Shown here: positions 22,947-35,556 of the stretch, one piece after another
Layout of the letters: each line of letters starts with the position of its first letter
How positions within the stretch are numbered: the stretch's first letter is position 1
Assembly: GCA_949317995.1 (NCBI GenBank)
Contig: OX439044.1
Span: forward strand, 53,586,166 to 53,650,165
Reading direction: 5' to 3'
From: Acholoe squamosa
Lineage: Eukaryota > Annelida > Polychaeta > Phyllodocida > Polynoidae
DNA length: 64,000 bases
The notes under the pieces: generated by a model
The model's database searches: none
Told to the model about the DNA's origin: nothing
What the model saw: only the letters and a program-made list of their open reading frames with translations
Program-made: the position numbers and the translations under genes

Positions 22947-25900
22947 CCTCTATCTATCTACCTCTCATTATGTCACATTCATACTACCTACATTCCATAT
23001 ATTATTTTTGATGTAATTGGAACGTTCTTTCTAAATAGCATTCACAATACATTGTGAGAAAGATAAATGAGGGAGTTGTGACATAACTACATTTACCTAA
23101 AGGGGAAAAGAGGAAAAATTGGATACAATCCCTAAAGCTGGCGTCAGAATTATTGCATTGAATACCCCCTCCCCCTCCCCTTACTGTTACTGAACACAGT
23201 TTGTAATTCATTTATGTTTGATGTTGCATCAATTGAAGCCAAAAGTTCACAGAAAATCTGTGTAAACTTATTATTATTTCTTATGTCATAAGGTTGCTAC
23301 CAGCTACCAGTCATTGAAAAGACTACCCAAGGGGAAGCTCATGGTTAGATAATGTGACACACATAATTCATGTGTCCATGGCAAGATACTGAAGAGGGCT
23401 CTGGTTGTTGTATGCATGACTATATTGATACATTCATTATGCCCATGTTTAGATACAGCAGAGGGTCCTGGCTCTACTAGATGACTGGAACCTGAGCCCC
23501 ACACAGGGAGCTGCTCTAGCAGCAACCACCTTGGCCACCCTTTACTTGCTGTCCAAAATGATGAGGAAGAAGTACAAACTAGCCCCAGGACCCTTCCAGC
23601 TCCCCATTCTTGGCAACAGTCTGCGTGAGTCAACATTGCTCTGTGTGAAATAGAAAACGTTTTTTTAGGCACCTGAAATAATGTACACGACCTGATTTGC
23701 CTTGTTCATTTTAATAGAGTACAGAAAACATCATCAAGTCTTTTCGGCAGCCCCCTCAGTGTTGTATATTGAAAATCTGGCTCCGTTTCATGCTTGTCAC
23801 CCTTTGCCCCACAGACAATAATCATTATGTTTAATTACTAGAGTTGTATAATCACACAAAACCAGACACAGTTTTTTAAAGTTGATTTGTCGATTTTTAT
23901 TCATAATATGGTGTAGATCGACGTGTCAACATTGTTCAGATGTCTTCATCAGGATCATTATGTTTCCACTTCCAGAATTAATGCTTAGCAAACTGAAGCC
24001 AGCACAGAATTTCCTAGAAATGTCCAATACATACGGTCCTGTCATACGGAACAACATATGTAAGTGTTTACTTATAAAATGCATCTGTGTCTCTACTGAA
24101 TAAATCTAACTGGCATAAGTTATTTATGAGCCACAGCCAAACATTGGGAAAATGCTCCTGCATTGTGCACCTGGGGTTTCATTCACATGAAACAACATCT
24201 TGAATCTAAGAATCAGAATAAACAATGGTAATCTACCTAAAATCAATCAAGAATACACACCCTGTATGATTACACAACTCTCCAGTAATTTAACCTAAAC
24301 TTGCATCGTTCATTTACAGTGGGTATGGAATTCATCGTGCTCAACAACGTGGATGTGGTGCGGGAAGCACTAGTCACAAAGGGAGACCAGTTCTCCAACA
24401 GACCAATCCTCTGGTCACTGAGTAAGTATTCTCCAACAGACCAATCCTCTGGTCACTCAATAAGTATTCTCTAACAGACCCATCCTCTGGTCACTCAGTA
24501 AGTATTCTCCAACAGACCAATCCTCTGGTCACTCAGTAAGTATTCTCCCACGGACCCATCCTCTGGTCACTCAGTAAGTATTCCCCAACGGACCAATCCT
24601 CTGGTCACTCAGTAAGTATTCTCTAACAGACCAATCCTCTGGTCACTCAGTAAGTATTCTCCAACAGACCAACCCTCTGGTCACTCAGTAAGTATTCTCC
24701 AACAGACCAATCCCCTGGTCACTCAGTAATAGTCTCATCTCTTCTGCTTACTAAGCAAAACGGTAGAAAAAAAGCATTGTATCTAAAAGCTAGCGAAAAC
24801 ATCGTATGAACTGTGCAAAGATTTGATTCTCGATTTCTTTCTTTTTTTCTCAACAAGCAACTGTAATGTCAGATGGAGGAAAGGATATTATGATGGGTCA
24901 ACCATCCCCTGTCTGGAAATATCAGCGGCAAGTCGTCCATCAAGCCATCAGGTAATATCATTTATTTATTGACAAGGATGGAGAAACCTAATCTCCTTCT
25001 GTACTGTGAAATTAATTCTAAATGGCTCTTTTAGTGCTAGAAACCTTCATCAGTTGTTGATCAAATAAAAAGAAAAGAGAGTTTACACATTATCCTTAGA
25101 GTGGCAATTTTGAAGAGATTGTGTTCCTCTGTGTATATCTTGACATTATGCCTATGTTTAATTTGGGCTTTCATTGTTATCAATTCTTCTCTTCTACATT
25201 ATCTTTATAGTCACAATATTCATTAAATAAAACAAAAATGAGCTCACAATAATTATGTTACCGTCTGGAAATCTCTCAATTTTGTTCAGTAATGACCTAC
25301 TGCTACCCCTTGTCCATTTTCTTTAGAAAATATGCATCAGGTGAGACCCTTGAGCAGATCGTTCGTGGTGTGCATGAGAAGCTCATTGGGGTTATCCAGA
25401 GGAAGACAGGAGCACAAGATGTCCGCCCCCTGACCCAGTTCCTCACCTACAACTGGACATTTGCTATCTGCTTTGGCAAAGAGTAAGTTTTGTTTAACCA
25501 TATTGAAATCTAGCAGACACTGCTTTGGCACTTTGGTAAATATCCCTTTAATAGTAATGTTGATTTTATAAGCATTATTTAGAATCTGACTATATTTTTG
25601 AAGGGCGGAAGAAACACCATTTTAAAGAAGCCCGTTTTTCAAAGGTTTGAAATTATGTTTAAATTGAGTGTCATCCTTGTATTAAATCACACTCAATGAG
25701 AATCTCGATTCTTATGGAGATTGGACATCATTTTAAAAGTAAGAGTAGTTATTTCTTTATATAGGTGCGCTAAGGTAGACACCATCATTATTTTAGGTAC
25801 CCTCCTGACCATGAGGACCTGATTGCACTGCAGAAAGTAATTAAGGATGGCACAGATATCATTAATGAAGGGTCAATTGTTGACTTCATGCCATCCATGG

Positions 25901-28306
25901 CCTACTGCCCTCTTGTTTGGCCCCAGATGAACAGAATCATTTCTATAATGAGACGATTCAAAGACATCATTAGCAAAAATGTTGCTGAACACAAAAAGGC
26001 AATAGCGGAAGGTAGGTGGAGGGCCAATTGTTAAATTATGTTGGCTAAGCCAACCATACTCCCGATTCTGAAGACACCATGAAATTATAACACAGTTCTA
26101 AAAACTGTAAAACCAATATCCTTTGTCAAATAGATTAATGGTGCACCATAGTATATTAGTGGGATCCCAGGTAACGTCGGGCCCATTCATCGGCTTTACA
26201 TAGGCTGCCCATCCTGCCAACGTAGGCCCAACAGTGCCAACCAAATGCCAAAGTAGGCCCAACATTGGCATTTGATTGACACACATCAGCATTGGTTTTA
26301 TGGCCCATTTTGCCAATGTCCTGCCAACATTGGCCCAATGTTGGCACAATATGCAAATGGCCAGGCCTACGTTGCCCTAATGGGCAGCCAAAATTGCCCC
26401 AATGTTGGCCCGATGCATTGGGTCAACGTGTTACCTGGGATAGATTAGGTTTACGAACTTCAGTAGACGGTGAAATTGCCATTGCATCCTAATTTGAAAT
26501 GCTGATTTTGATGGTGAAAAGATTGCTAACGCTAACATGTCTCTCTGAACTAGAAAACTTTCTTTTGTGATAGGGCTAAATTGTTATTTGGTTCTGGAAC
26601 CAGCGTCAATAAAATGGACAACACACATATCTACAACCTATCCCTGTCAATTCATAGCATTCTGTGTGGGCAAATTTGGCAACAGGAGTGTATTTCTTGT
26701 AGATTCCAAATCGTTCCAGGTTAGATTCCAGAAGTTTTAAGCTCAACTGTTTGCCCCTTTGATTCCCAACAGGAGACAGATATACTAAGGTTGATTTGAC
26801 AGACTATGTATTAGCACAGCAGACAGAAGAAGTTAAAGGCAATGCATCCCTAAAGAGCCTCATCGACGACCACTTTCTCATGCAAACTGTACTAGATGTA
26901 TTTGGTGGTAAGAACATTGTTTTGGTTATCAGTTATCAGGTTGTCTGAAATTGTAAATTTTGCTTTCAGCCACTCTCACCCACTAGCTATATTTCCCTGT
27001 GTTTAATTCTTTAGAGTTTGAGTCAACAAGCTTGGATATACATGTATATTTCTTGATACACATGATACTGTTAAAGTGATTAATGTGGTCTGTATTTACA
27101 TATTTTCCCATCAACCTGATGACAGCGGGTATTGATTCGATGAACACCACTATGGAATACTTCGTAGGCTATATGGCAAAGTACCCTGATGTCCAAGATA
27201 GGTTGCATAGAGAGATCAAGGCAGTCTATGGTATGTCTTTGTGTAAGATTTGAGTTGTTCTAAACAATAACGTAGAGGGTAGGTCGATTTTAGTGTTTTG
27301 TCAGGTGTTGCCATATTCATAAAAGAATATCTCATAGATTTTTGAGTATTAATTATGAATAACATTTGAATTTACAGAAGACATGCCAATTATGTTATGC
27401 TGTAATCGTCAAAATCCAATTGCATATAACGGTGTATAACATAATAGGGGAAATGACACTACCAGCTTTCCAGTTTTGTACAGTACCTCTGATGGCTTAC
27501 AGTACCTGAGGTGAGCCTGTTGGAGATCCGTAATAAGATCCCCTACGTGGAGGCTGTCTTGTATGAGGTTATGCGTAAAGACACAATGACTCCGTTAGGC
27601 ATACCTCTCATGACTGGATGTGACACATCTGTTGGTAAGGAATTATCTGACATACATTATTTCCCCTCTCTTGAGACTTAATACTGTTACACACATTCAG
27701 AATCCTATTCCTTAACTGACTGCCATGCAGTAAGGACAACCTATGTAATTATATTCCTTAAATGTTATGTATCAATGCGTAAGCCTGACACAATCTCATA
27801 GTATGTATCATAATAGTTGTCACTTTATCAGTGAGGTCCTTGAGAAAGTGAAAAGGACACATTCCTTTTCTTTTACACTAAAATAGTTATTGAATAAACT
27901 CACATTCAAATTCTCTTGCTCTTTATTATGACCTTATTTATACCTTATTCCCTCAGGTGGCTACGATGTACCAAAGGACACAACTGTTCTCCTTAATATC
28001 TGGGCTCTCCACAACAATCCAGAATACTGGGACAAGCCAGAGGAGTTCAACCCAGACCGTTTTCTTAATGAGGATGGGTCCCTCAAACAGCGCATGCAAT
28101 GCTTTGTGCCTTTTAGTGTAGGTCGGAGACAATGTATTGGTGACGTCCTCTCCAAGTCTACACTCTTCATGTTCATTGTACTCCTGTTTGACAGGTTTGA
28201 GTTCCGGATACCTGACAACTGTCCTGACTGGGAGCTGAAAAGTCAGGATATTGCCATGGTCAACTACCCTAAGTTGTTCCAGCTGGACATAAGGGATCGG
28301 CAGTAG
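22572..28306 (+). CDS. Cytochrome P450 (CYP2-clan-like), 11 exons, complete
   Basis: Exons: 22572-22595, 23459-23624, 23976-24059, 24320-24421, 24858-24951, 25327-25482, 25797-26011, 26773-26907, 27126-27230, 27503-27634, 27957-28306. All borders are AG/GT, the phases agree throughout, and they join to about 520 residues, the usual P450 length. Seen: an N-terminal anchor (ALAATTLATLYLL, near residue 35), the PGPFQLPILGN hinge, a C-helix WKYQR, I-helix AGIDSMNTT (Ser at the common Thr position), K-helix EVMR, NPDRF, and the heme loop PFSVGRRQCIG with the cysteine near residue 464. It should be an ER-bound heme monooxygenase; the substrate cannot be read from sequence. The first, 24-bp exon rests on a good donor and phase match. 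The fourth intron holds a 38-bp minisatellite and the seventh a foldback. Confidence 0.95.
22795..22960. repeat. CT-rich microsatellite in P450 intron 1
   Basis: Interrupted (CT)n with a C run at 22891-22900 and a TATC tail. Apparent Ser-Leu reading frames here are artefacts. Confidence 0.95.
24393..24729. repeat. 38-bp minisatellite copying the P450 exon 4 edge and its splice donor
   Basis: TGGTCACT recurs at 24412, 24450, 24488, 24526, 24564, 24602, 24640, 24678 and 24716, an exact 38-bp period. The first copy is the true 3' end of exon 4. Each unit is about 29 nt of exon sequence (CTCCAACAGACCAATCCTCT onward) plus GTAAGTATT, the donor. Most copies keep GTAAGT; the second reads ATAAGT. The array thus offers several decoy donors. 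Confidence 0.95.
26164..26441. mobile_element. 278-bp foldback in P450 intron 7
   Basis: ATCCCAGGTAACGT at the left end is matched by ACGTGTTACCTGGGAT at the right. Internally GCCAACATTGGCCCAA-type motifs repeat in both orientations. Confidence 0.75.
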
Positions 28307-29028
28307 GAGAGATCTATAGACAGTTTCCACTCAAACAGTCCAACAGGTATTAGCACACAGATTAATGTCTTCTCATTTGATAACATTATGTGGGTACTTT
28401 TAATCCATTGATTTATAGACAACAACATTTGTCAATTGACATCCCAAGCATCTCTTTTGTACTCCTTTGATTATCTATTTCCACGAACACCAGGGCTGGA
28501 ACTGTACAAAAACATGTCCTATGCTAAGTCTGTTCCAGATTAGATAAACGGATTTCTAGAGATTAATTTTTTGTAGATATGTAATAGATTCATCGTTTTT
28601 CGGGGCAATAAACAAAAGTATTTGCAATACAGTTTTGTCATCATATTCCTTTAGCCATTCAACAATTGAGCATAAATAATAATGGGCCAAGGCTAGGTCT
28701 TTCGACCTGTTTGGATTTTTTTTATCAACATGTAACATACTTCCAGATGAAAACCATTAGGCAAGATGAAAATGCTCAGCATGTATATGTTTATTACACT
28801 GCATATCTAGACAGTTATTAGAAACGGCATTGTCGGTTCTATATAGCTCTTGACGGCCTTTGCGTATCATGAAAAATTGAGCAGTGAAATTGTCTGAGTC
28901 AACCTGTGCATTTGAGTATAGCCTTTGGTTGGAGCTGGTATATTACCAGTCACTAAATACCAGTAAATAATGCTGGTAGGTAGTTAGATAATGGTCTATT
29001 TACCCTACCCTTTCCCTGGCAGGTGCCC
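28307..29028. other. P450 3' flank, no further gene seen
   Basis: Likely 3' UTR and intergenic DNA. GGCAATAAACAAA at about 28603-28615 offers an AATAAA polyadenylation signal 300 bp after the stop codon. Confidence 0.5.
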
Positions 29029-29437
29029 CGTAACTAATCCCCATGTTTGGCATAGCTGTGAACTCTCCAGCACTGCGTATATAGTTCAAGTGTTTACTAC
29101 AACCCTGTACACTGGCTAGTAGAAACCTTTAGGGAGTATAGCCGTAATGTGTTAGGCTCTACCTGTTCCTCATGGTCATGTTAGTCTGTGTGGTAGCAGC
29201 AGCATTGCTTTTGCACAAAGGCTTCAAAATGACTTAATTTTAAAAAATGAACCTACTGATATATTGGTCAAGCCATCCATCTTGAGGATAATGTTGTATG
29301 GGAAGATTATTTCACTCATCTGTTTTTTGTCTAAAGTTTGCTACATTCAGGATCCATTCTACTCCCATCGGGCCAGGCTGGACTCCCGGTCAGTGAGCAT
29401 GTCACCTCTCCCCTGTCTACAGGTCCAGCGTCTGGTC

Positions 29438-29476
<39 letters not shown>

Positions 29477-29498
29477 GAGGGGGAGGGGGTACATTTAG

Positions 29499-29558
<60 letters not shown>

Positions 29559-30009
29559 GATATTGCAGGATGTAGAATGTGTGCAGCCATTTCTTGAGCT
29601 GATTTCCAGCATGGTACACTGATAGCTATCAGATAGCACTTGTATACAAACAACTCAGGACTGAATCTATCAAGGCCTTTACACTTCTCTGTTCTATGGT
29701 GTTTAATTGAAAATGTTGATGTCATTCTGTGTTTTAAATTGTGTTTTAATGTGTTTTTATGGTACATGTATTGATTTAAGGGATATAACAAGTTAGTGTA
29801 TAATAGTAGCCATAGGGACACCTCAACTACCCAATTTTATTGTTTTCCATGTGTGTCGGCCATCTTGGTTTTCAGAAACAGAGGGATCGAGGCCATATAT
29901 GGTGAATTTTGATCTTCAAAAGTTATCAGATGGATGTTAGTGACCATAGGGACACCTCAACTACCCAATTCTATTGTTTTCCATGTGTGTCGGCCATCTT
30001 GGTTTCTAG
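29029..30009. repeat. 981-bp direct repeat, copy 1
   Basis: It runs from CGTAACTAATCCCCATG to CATCTTGGTTTCTAG and matches 33352-34332 at about 99% by eye, including a (GT)n tract (about 29440-29478), a (TA)n tract (about 29503-29555) and the first units of a 134-bp minisatellite. It has no coding content. It is not an LTR: the retroelement between the copies has its own LTR and primer site. Confidence 0.9.
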
Positions 30010-30386
30010 TGTAGAGGTACACGTTATTAAACCATAGGAGTTGGGTACCGTCTGACGTGGCGGGTGAGTCAAGTCGTCGGACGTTCCTCAGGTTCCGGAT
30101 AGGTGGCAGCACTGATCCGGGTCTGTGGGGACATCTGACGACGAACACCTGGGTCCGTATATCAAGCCCAGGGCTCAGCCGCTACGTCAGAGGCCCTTCT
30201 GGCCTCCACACCATGTAAACCATTATTCCTTAATATTAGCTGCCTCTTTGACATCATCCGGCAGCCGTGAGTGTACAATAAGAAATAAAACTAACCGTTG
30301 GCATACACTTGGAATACTGTCTTACTCTTTCTTTTCGAACCGTAAGACCCGAACCCCCCAGGTCCGTAAGGCCACAAACCCTTACA
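30010..30386 (+). repeat. 5' LTR (377 bp)
   Basis: It starts TGTAGAGG and ends CTTACA (TG...CA), and is followed after one base by TGGTGCCGTGACC at 30388-30400, which looks like a tRNA primer binding site. AATAAA at about 30283 could be the polyadenylation signal. No second copy exists in the window, so the boundaries rest on these features only. Confidence 0.7.
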
Positions 30387-30411
30387 CTGGTGCCGTGACC
30401 AGTTAATTCTG

Positions 30412-33059
30412 GTGTATAGCCCGGACGTTATAACGTCCGAACGGCTGGTACATGGGTTAGACACCCTCAGGGAAGCTAACCCGGCAGGGCAATCGATTGC
30501 CCAAGAGAATGGAAATGGATCATTAATGCTCCAAACCCATTCGAACTCACAAGATGCGGAATCTGCATCTTGGAGAGATCCCGGACCCCACTATAATGAT
30601 AGTGAGGAGAATCTGCCAGACTCTGTACGACGCGAACAGTCTATACAGAGACAGAGTAACTTAATAGGCCAACAATCACTTGTTGACGAGTTAAGTAATT
30701 CGATGTTCGAAGTTGGTGGTAGTACTAACCCAGAACATCCAGCACCAATGCCAAAAAGGGTAACATTCGGAGAACTACCTTATAGATTACCCAGGCCCGA
30801 ATTACCAATATTAGATTACAGCGCTATAGATGGCGACTTAACCTATGTGGTACCGGAAGGTGAGGAATTCAAACGTCCGGATGTCCTGTTGTTGAATGAA
30901 ACTTATGTAACTTTGAACGAGAACCTAAATACCTTGGTCAAAGCTAAAGACGAAATATTCCATGAAAAACTTCAGTTGGAAGAAGACCTAACTGGCATGC
31001 GAAAGGAATTCGAAGCCAGAAGGAATGAGTACATGAAGGAACTCGAGAATGAAGAATTAAAACTTCATTCGATGAGAGAATCATTCAACAAGGAATATGA
31101 TAATAGGCACATTCGTATCCAAACATACATAGATACGAACGACCAATTAAACCTTGATAAGGCAAAATTCGAATCCGAAATTCGCCATTATCAGAACGAG
31201 TTGGATAAATTGAAACTTCAGTGTAGTAAACAAGCTGAAGACAATGAAACCATCCGAGTAGGCATTATAGCTTACAACAATGAACTGGAGGAGGATAGAC
31301 AGAAACTCACAAATGAGCTTCAGGAATTGCAGACTACTGCAATAACACTAGATAAATATGTAGAAGCTGCGCAGTTAACTATAGGTAATATAGATCCAGC
31401 TGTGGTATCTACAATGTTGGGAAAGACATCCAAAGATGCAACCCCAATTAGATACAGCCCATTCGTTGATGATGGGGCTGACAAGAATGTAGTATCCGGA
31501 ATCTACAAGAAACCGGATAATACCGCAGTAAATGGAACCGCACCTAAACCAGCAACTCCGATGCTGGATACGATAGGTCCGGCACCACCCATACCAGATT
31601 TGAGTCACAAAATTAAAGCGACTCACGATGGTGCTACTGGGACTAATAACAATACACCCATGGCACAACCAAGAGCACCCGGACCAATGAGGCATATGTT
31701 GACACCACCTTCATATTTCCCCCAACCCGGCCACAGTACACCAGTAGGGCCAAGATTACCGAATCCACCTCCGGGTTCTGGTAATGTTCCTACTGATGGA
31801 CGTTTTCCAAGACCATACCGCCACAAAACAATACTAATGGCGGTACGTATCAACCAAGAACATCTTCCTATGGATATAGAAATAATTATAATCCATTAGG
31901 AAGTGGTAATTATCAAAATGGTAATAACTATAACCAGGGATGGAATCATAATAATTCTTACCCTAGATATGCGTCTTCTGGAAACACCGGTTACAATGGT
32001 GGATGCCCTGGCGGCTCATCCAGAAGCTATAATAATAATGGTCCACCAGGAGGAAACCCTCCAGGCGGCCCAGGAGGATCCGGATCCGGAGGATCAGGAT
32101 CAGGAGGAGATGGCAGGAAGCCAAATAGGAGAACTTCTATGCCTGCAGGGATGCAAACCATCTTTGATAGGAGCCAATGTATCCAAAACCTTGGCATTGA
32201 CTGCTACCGAAAGGGAGCAGACGGCATGGAAGTCATGAACTGGAGCATGCGAGAAGCAGATAGACTACGCGGATGTAATAATCCGGCAAGTAGGCAGGCA
32301 CGGATACCCCCTCCATATGATTCTAATGATCCATGGAATGACAGGTATCAAGCTTTTGTCGATGAAGTCAATTGTAGTGGCTGGACAAAAAAAGAAGCTC
32401 TGCCATATTTGATCTGTTGGTTAAATAAAGGCGGAAAAGTAGCTCTCAACCAATGGAGAGCAGCTTACGGATTATACGGTACCTATGATCAATTGGTAGA
32501 ATGTGCCGCATACCTATTTGGATCAATCGTTAGAGAAGATCCGTGGGTAAGTTTCAAGAAGAGAACACAAAAACCTAAGGAATCACACAAAGTTTTTGGT
32601 CTGGAGCTGCAGGACTTGCTTTCAAAAGCACGTCCAAATTGGGCTCATGACGATGATTGCTATCTACAAGAATTGTTTATACAATTCTACAGTGGATTGC
32701 GGGATCCGGATCACAAGCAAGTGGTCTGGGATTCTTGGAAAGATGACACTTCCTTCAGTGACCTGTTCATAGCAATCGATGGACATGACATGAAGAAACG
32801 ATTGGTAGGTCTTGGACCTAGCCCAGTAAGAGCAGCTCCATTCCAATACGGAGGTACACCTGCTCCGGTATATGAGACTTCCCAGTTAGCTCCGGTTGAA
32901 TCGAATGAAGCTGATGAGGAGTATGACTATGTCTCCGATGATAACGGAGAATATATTGGTTCAGTCCAGATTGCTGGAAAGTATTACCGACAAAAGCGGT
33001 ATAGGAAGGTTCATTCGAGAGGGAGAGGAGGATCTGTTGCTGGTAAAACAGCTTCCTGA
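30412..33059 (+). pseudogene. Retrotransposon gag, one frameshift
   Basis: The first frame (30412-31899; first ATG at 30526) encodes an acidic N-terminus, a long coiled coil (about residues 150-310; KELENEELKLHSMRESF-type heptads) and a Pro-rich stretch. Near 31825-31835, at a CAAAACAA run, the coding frame changes by one base and continues through an Asn/Gly-rich linker into a capsid-like domain (32139-33059) with WTKKEALPYL, GGKVALNQWR and FYSGLRDPDHKQ. No CCHC knuckle was seen. Total length near 880 residues is long for gag. The single indel makes this copy defective. Confidence 0.8.
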
Positions 33060-33351
33060 AAGGATGTGGATCGACTCCTGGTGTGAAAAATGACGTTCCG
33101 ATCGTCACGGACATGCCCTCTGTTCTAAACGGAAGGCGGTGGTATGTTTGCCTCACTGTTAACGGAAGATCTGCCGAATTCCTTGTGGATACGGGAGCTA
33201 GCCACTCTTGTATCTCCAGGGGGTTCTACGATCTTATACCGGATGAACATGATACTCTCAAATCGGGAGGAAGTGCTCAGACGGCCGATGGCAGTACCTT
33301 GCAAACGTATGGTAGAACTTGTGTGAAACTACAGTTGGATGGTATACATGA
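33047..33351 (+). pseudogene. Retroviral-type aspartic protease, truncated
   Basis: The frame is offset by -1 relative to the end of gag and overlaps it for about 13 nt (33047-33059). It reads WYVCLTVNGRSAEFLVDTGASHSC, split here by its DTGAS active site, followed by a plausible flap region. No canonical slippery heptamer is seen in the overlap. The protein ends at the junction with the 981-bp repeat; residues beyond about 33352 are not its own. Confidence 0.8.
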
Positions 33352-33757
33352 CGTAACTAATCCCCATGTTTGGCATAGCTGTGAACTCTCCAGCACTGCC
33401 TATATAGTTCAAGTGTTTACTACAACCCTGTACACTGGCTAGTAGAAACCTTTAGGGAGTATAGCCGTAATGTGTTAGGCTCTACCTGTTCCTCATGGTC
33501 ATGTTAGTCTGTGTGGTAGCAGCAGCATTGCTTTTGCACAAAGGCTTCAAAATGACTTAATTTTAAAAAATGAACCTACTGATATATTGGTCAAGCCATC
33601 CATCTTGAGGATAATGTTGTATGGGAAGATTATTTCACTCATCTGTTTTTTGTCTAAAGTTTGCTACATTCAGGATCCATTCTACTCCCATCGGGCCAGG
33701 CTGGACTCCCGGTCAGTGAGCATGTCACCTCTCCCCTGTCTACAGGTCCAGCGTCTG

Positions 33758-33811
<54 letters not shown>

Positions 33812-33831
33812 AGGAGGGGGTACATATAGCT

Positions 33832-33881
<50 letters not shown>

Positions 33882-34332
33882 GATATTGCAGGATGTAGAA
33901 TGTGTGCAGCCATTTCTTGAGCTGATTTCCAGCATGGTACACTGATAGCTATCAGATAGCACTTGTATACAAACAACTCAGGACTGAATCTATCAAGGCC
34001 TTTACACTTCTCTGTTCTATGGTGTTTAATTGAAAATGTTGACGTCATTCTTTGTTTTAAATTGTGTTTTAATGTGTTTTTATGGTACATGTATTGATTT
34101 AAGGGATATAACAAGTTAGTGTATAATAGTAGCCATAGGGACACCTCAACTACCCAATTTTATTGTTTTCCATGTGTGTCGGCCATCTTGGTTTTCAGAA
34201 ACAGAGGGATCGAGGCCATATATGGTGAATTTTGATCTTCAAAAGTTATCAGATGGATGTTAGTGACCATAGGGACACCTCAACTACCCAATTCTATTGT
34301 TTTCCATGTGTGTCAGCCATCTTGGTTTCTAG
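33352..34332. repeat. 981-bp direct repeat, copy 2
   Basis: Same as 29029-30009 with scattered single-base differences (for example CACTGCCTATATAG against CACTGCGTATATAG) and different GT and TA tract make-up. It continues rightward without a break into further minisatellite units, so this copy is joined to the original right flank. Confidence 0.9.
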
Positions 34333-34860
34333 AAACACAGGGATCCAGGCCATATATGGTGAATTTTGATCTTCAAAAGTTATGAGATGGATGTAAGTGA
34401 CCATAGGGACACCTCAACTACCCAATTCTATTGTTTTCCATGTCCGTCGGCCATCTTGGTTTCTAGAAACACAGGGATCCAGGCCATATATGGTGAATTT
34501 TGATCTTCAAAAGTTATGAGATGGATGTAAGTGACCATAGGGACACCTCAACTACCCAATTCTATTGTTTTCCATGTCCGTCGGCCATCTTGGTTTTCGG
34601 AAACATAGGGATCCAGGCCATATATGGTGAATTTTGATCTTCAAAAGTTATCATTTGGATCTTAGTGACCAAAGTGACACCTCAACTACCTAATTCTATT
34701 GTTTTCCATGTGTCGGCTATCTTGGTTTTAGGTAACACAGGGATCCGGGTCATATAATATTATGTTCAATTTTGATCTTCAAAAGTTATCAGATGGATGT
34801 TAGTGACCATTGGGACACCTCAACTACCTAATTCTATTATTTTCCATGTGTTGAACTTAC
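34130..34860. repeat. 134-bp minisatellite, about 5.5 units
   Basis: GACCATAGGGACACCTCAAC recurs at about 34132, 34264, 34399, 34533, 34667 (variant) and 34804. Units also share CCATGTGTGTCGGCCATCTT and GGTGAATTTTGATCTTCAAA. Later units are more diverged. Confidence 0.9.
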
Positions 34861-35061
34861 TGTCCCTCCCTACACTGTAAAAATGTGTTGAAATTACACT
34901 GCCCCTCCCTATATTGTAAAAACATGTTGAACTCACTGTCCTTCCCTACACTGTAAAAAAGGTGTGTTGAAACATGTGTCATTTGACTTGAAATTGGGGC
35001 CGGTTCTTTAGGACTGAGTCCTTCAGCTGTGACATTTTTGTATAATATATATATATATATA

Positions 35062-35227
35062 AGTTAACTCGCTACCAGGGAATAATAATACCGGTAATAA
35101 CGATAATAATAGTGCTGAAATATACAGTAATAATAATATATGATACTGTTGTATAATAAATGATCAAATCACAGACACATGAGTTTGGTGGGTTACTGAC
35201 CTTGGGGCTATCAGCACCATACATGCC
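35062..35227. repeat. Ngaro split repeat segment A1
   Basis: 166 bp from AGTTAACTCGCTACCAGGGA to CACCATACATGCC, identical by eye to 35557-35722. Confidence 0.95.
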
Positions 35228-35342
35228 TTTATTAAAACAACTATAATAATTAGTTGACAATAAGCATAGTCAGTAAAGTGAATAATATAATAACAATAAT
35301 ACAGTAATAACAATAGTAATAACAATAGTAATAACAATAGTA

Positions 35343-35556
35343 AAAATTTAAAAATCCAGGGAACACCCAGCGTGGTGTTACCTGTACAGGTGAATCGGTC
35401 CAATGACCGTTACCTTGAAAATCCCCTCTTATATACTGGAGGAGTGTTGATCGTGACGTCATGCTATGACATCATAGAAACCAATGCGCGCTGCAAATAG
35501 TCCCTAACCGTTCGCGGTTAATTATATATATATACACGAGTGTATATAGTTCCATA
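35343..35556. repeat. Ngaro split repeat segment B1
   Basis: 214 bp from AAAATTTAAAAATCCAGGGA to ATATAGTTCCATA, identical by eye to 39759-39972. The TTCCATA/AGTTAAC junction with A2 at 35556/35557 is what a circular intermediate would contain. Confidence 0.95.

Larger units (their letters stand above)
30010..33351 (+). mobile_element. LTR retrotransposon fragment: 5' LTR, gag, protease
   Basis: The element begins TGTAGAGGTACA exactly where the 981-bp repeat stops matching, carries one LTR, a primer site, a long gag and the start of an aspartic protease. It is cut at 33351, where the second 981-bp repeat copy begins. RT, RNase H, integrase and the 3' LTR are missing. Gag and PR suggest a gypsy-like or BEL-like element, but without pol the class is uncertain. 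Confidence 0.85.

Noticed and set aside
22795-23057. Ser-Leu-rich frames in P450 intron 1
   Set aside because: They translate a CT-rich microsatellite.
25337-25531. Minus-strand frames over P450 and other plus-strand exons
   Set aside because: They are antisense shadows of exons whose plus-strand reading gives clear P450 motifs and consistent splice phases.
29029-34332. The 981-bp repeats as LTRs of the enclosed retrotransposon
   Set aside because: The element has its own TG...CA LTR (30010-30386) followed by a primer-site-like TGGTGCCGTGACC. Copy 1 of the repeat continues leftward host sequence, and copy 2 runs on into the same minisatellite, so the repeats are flanking DNA.
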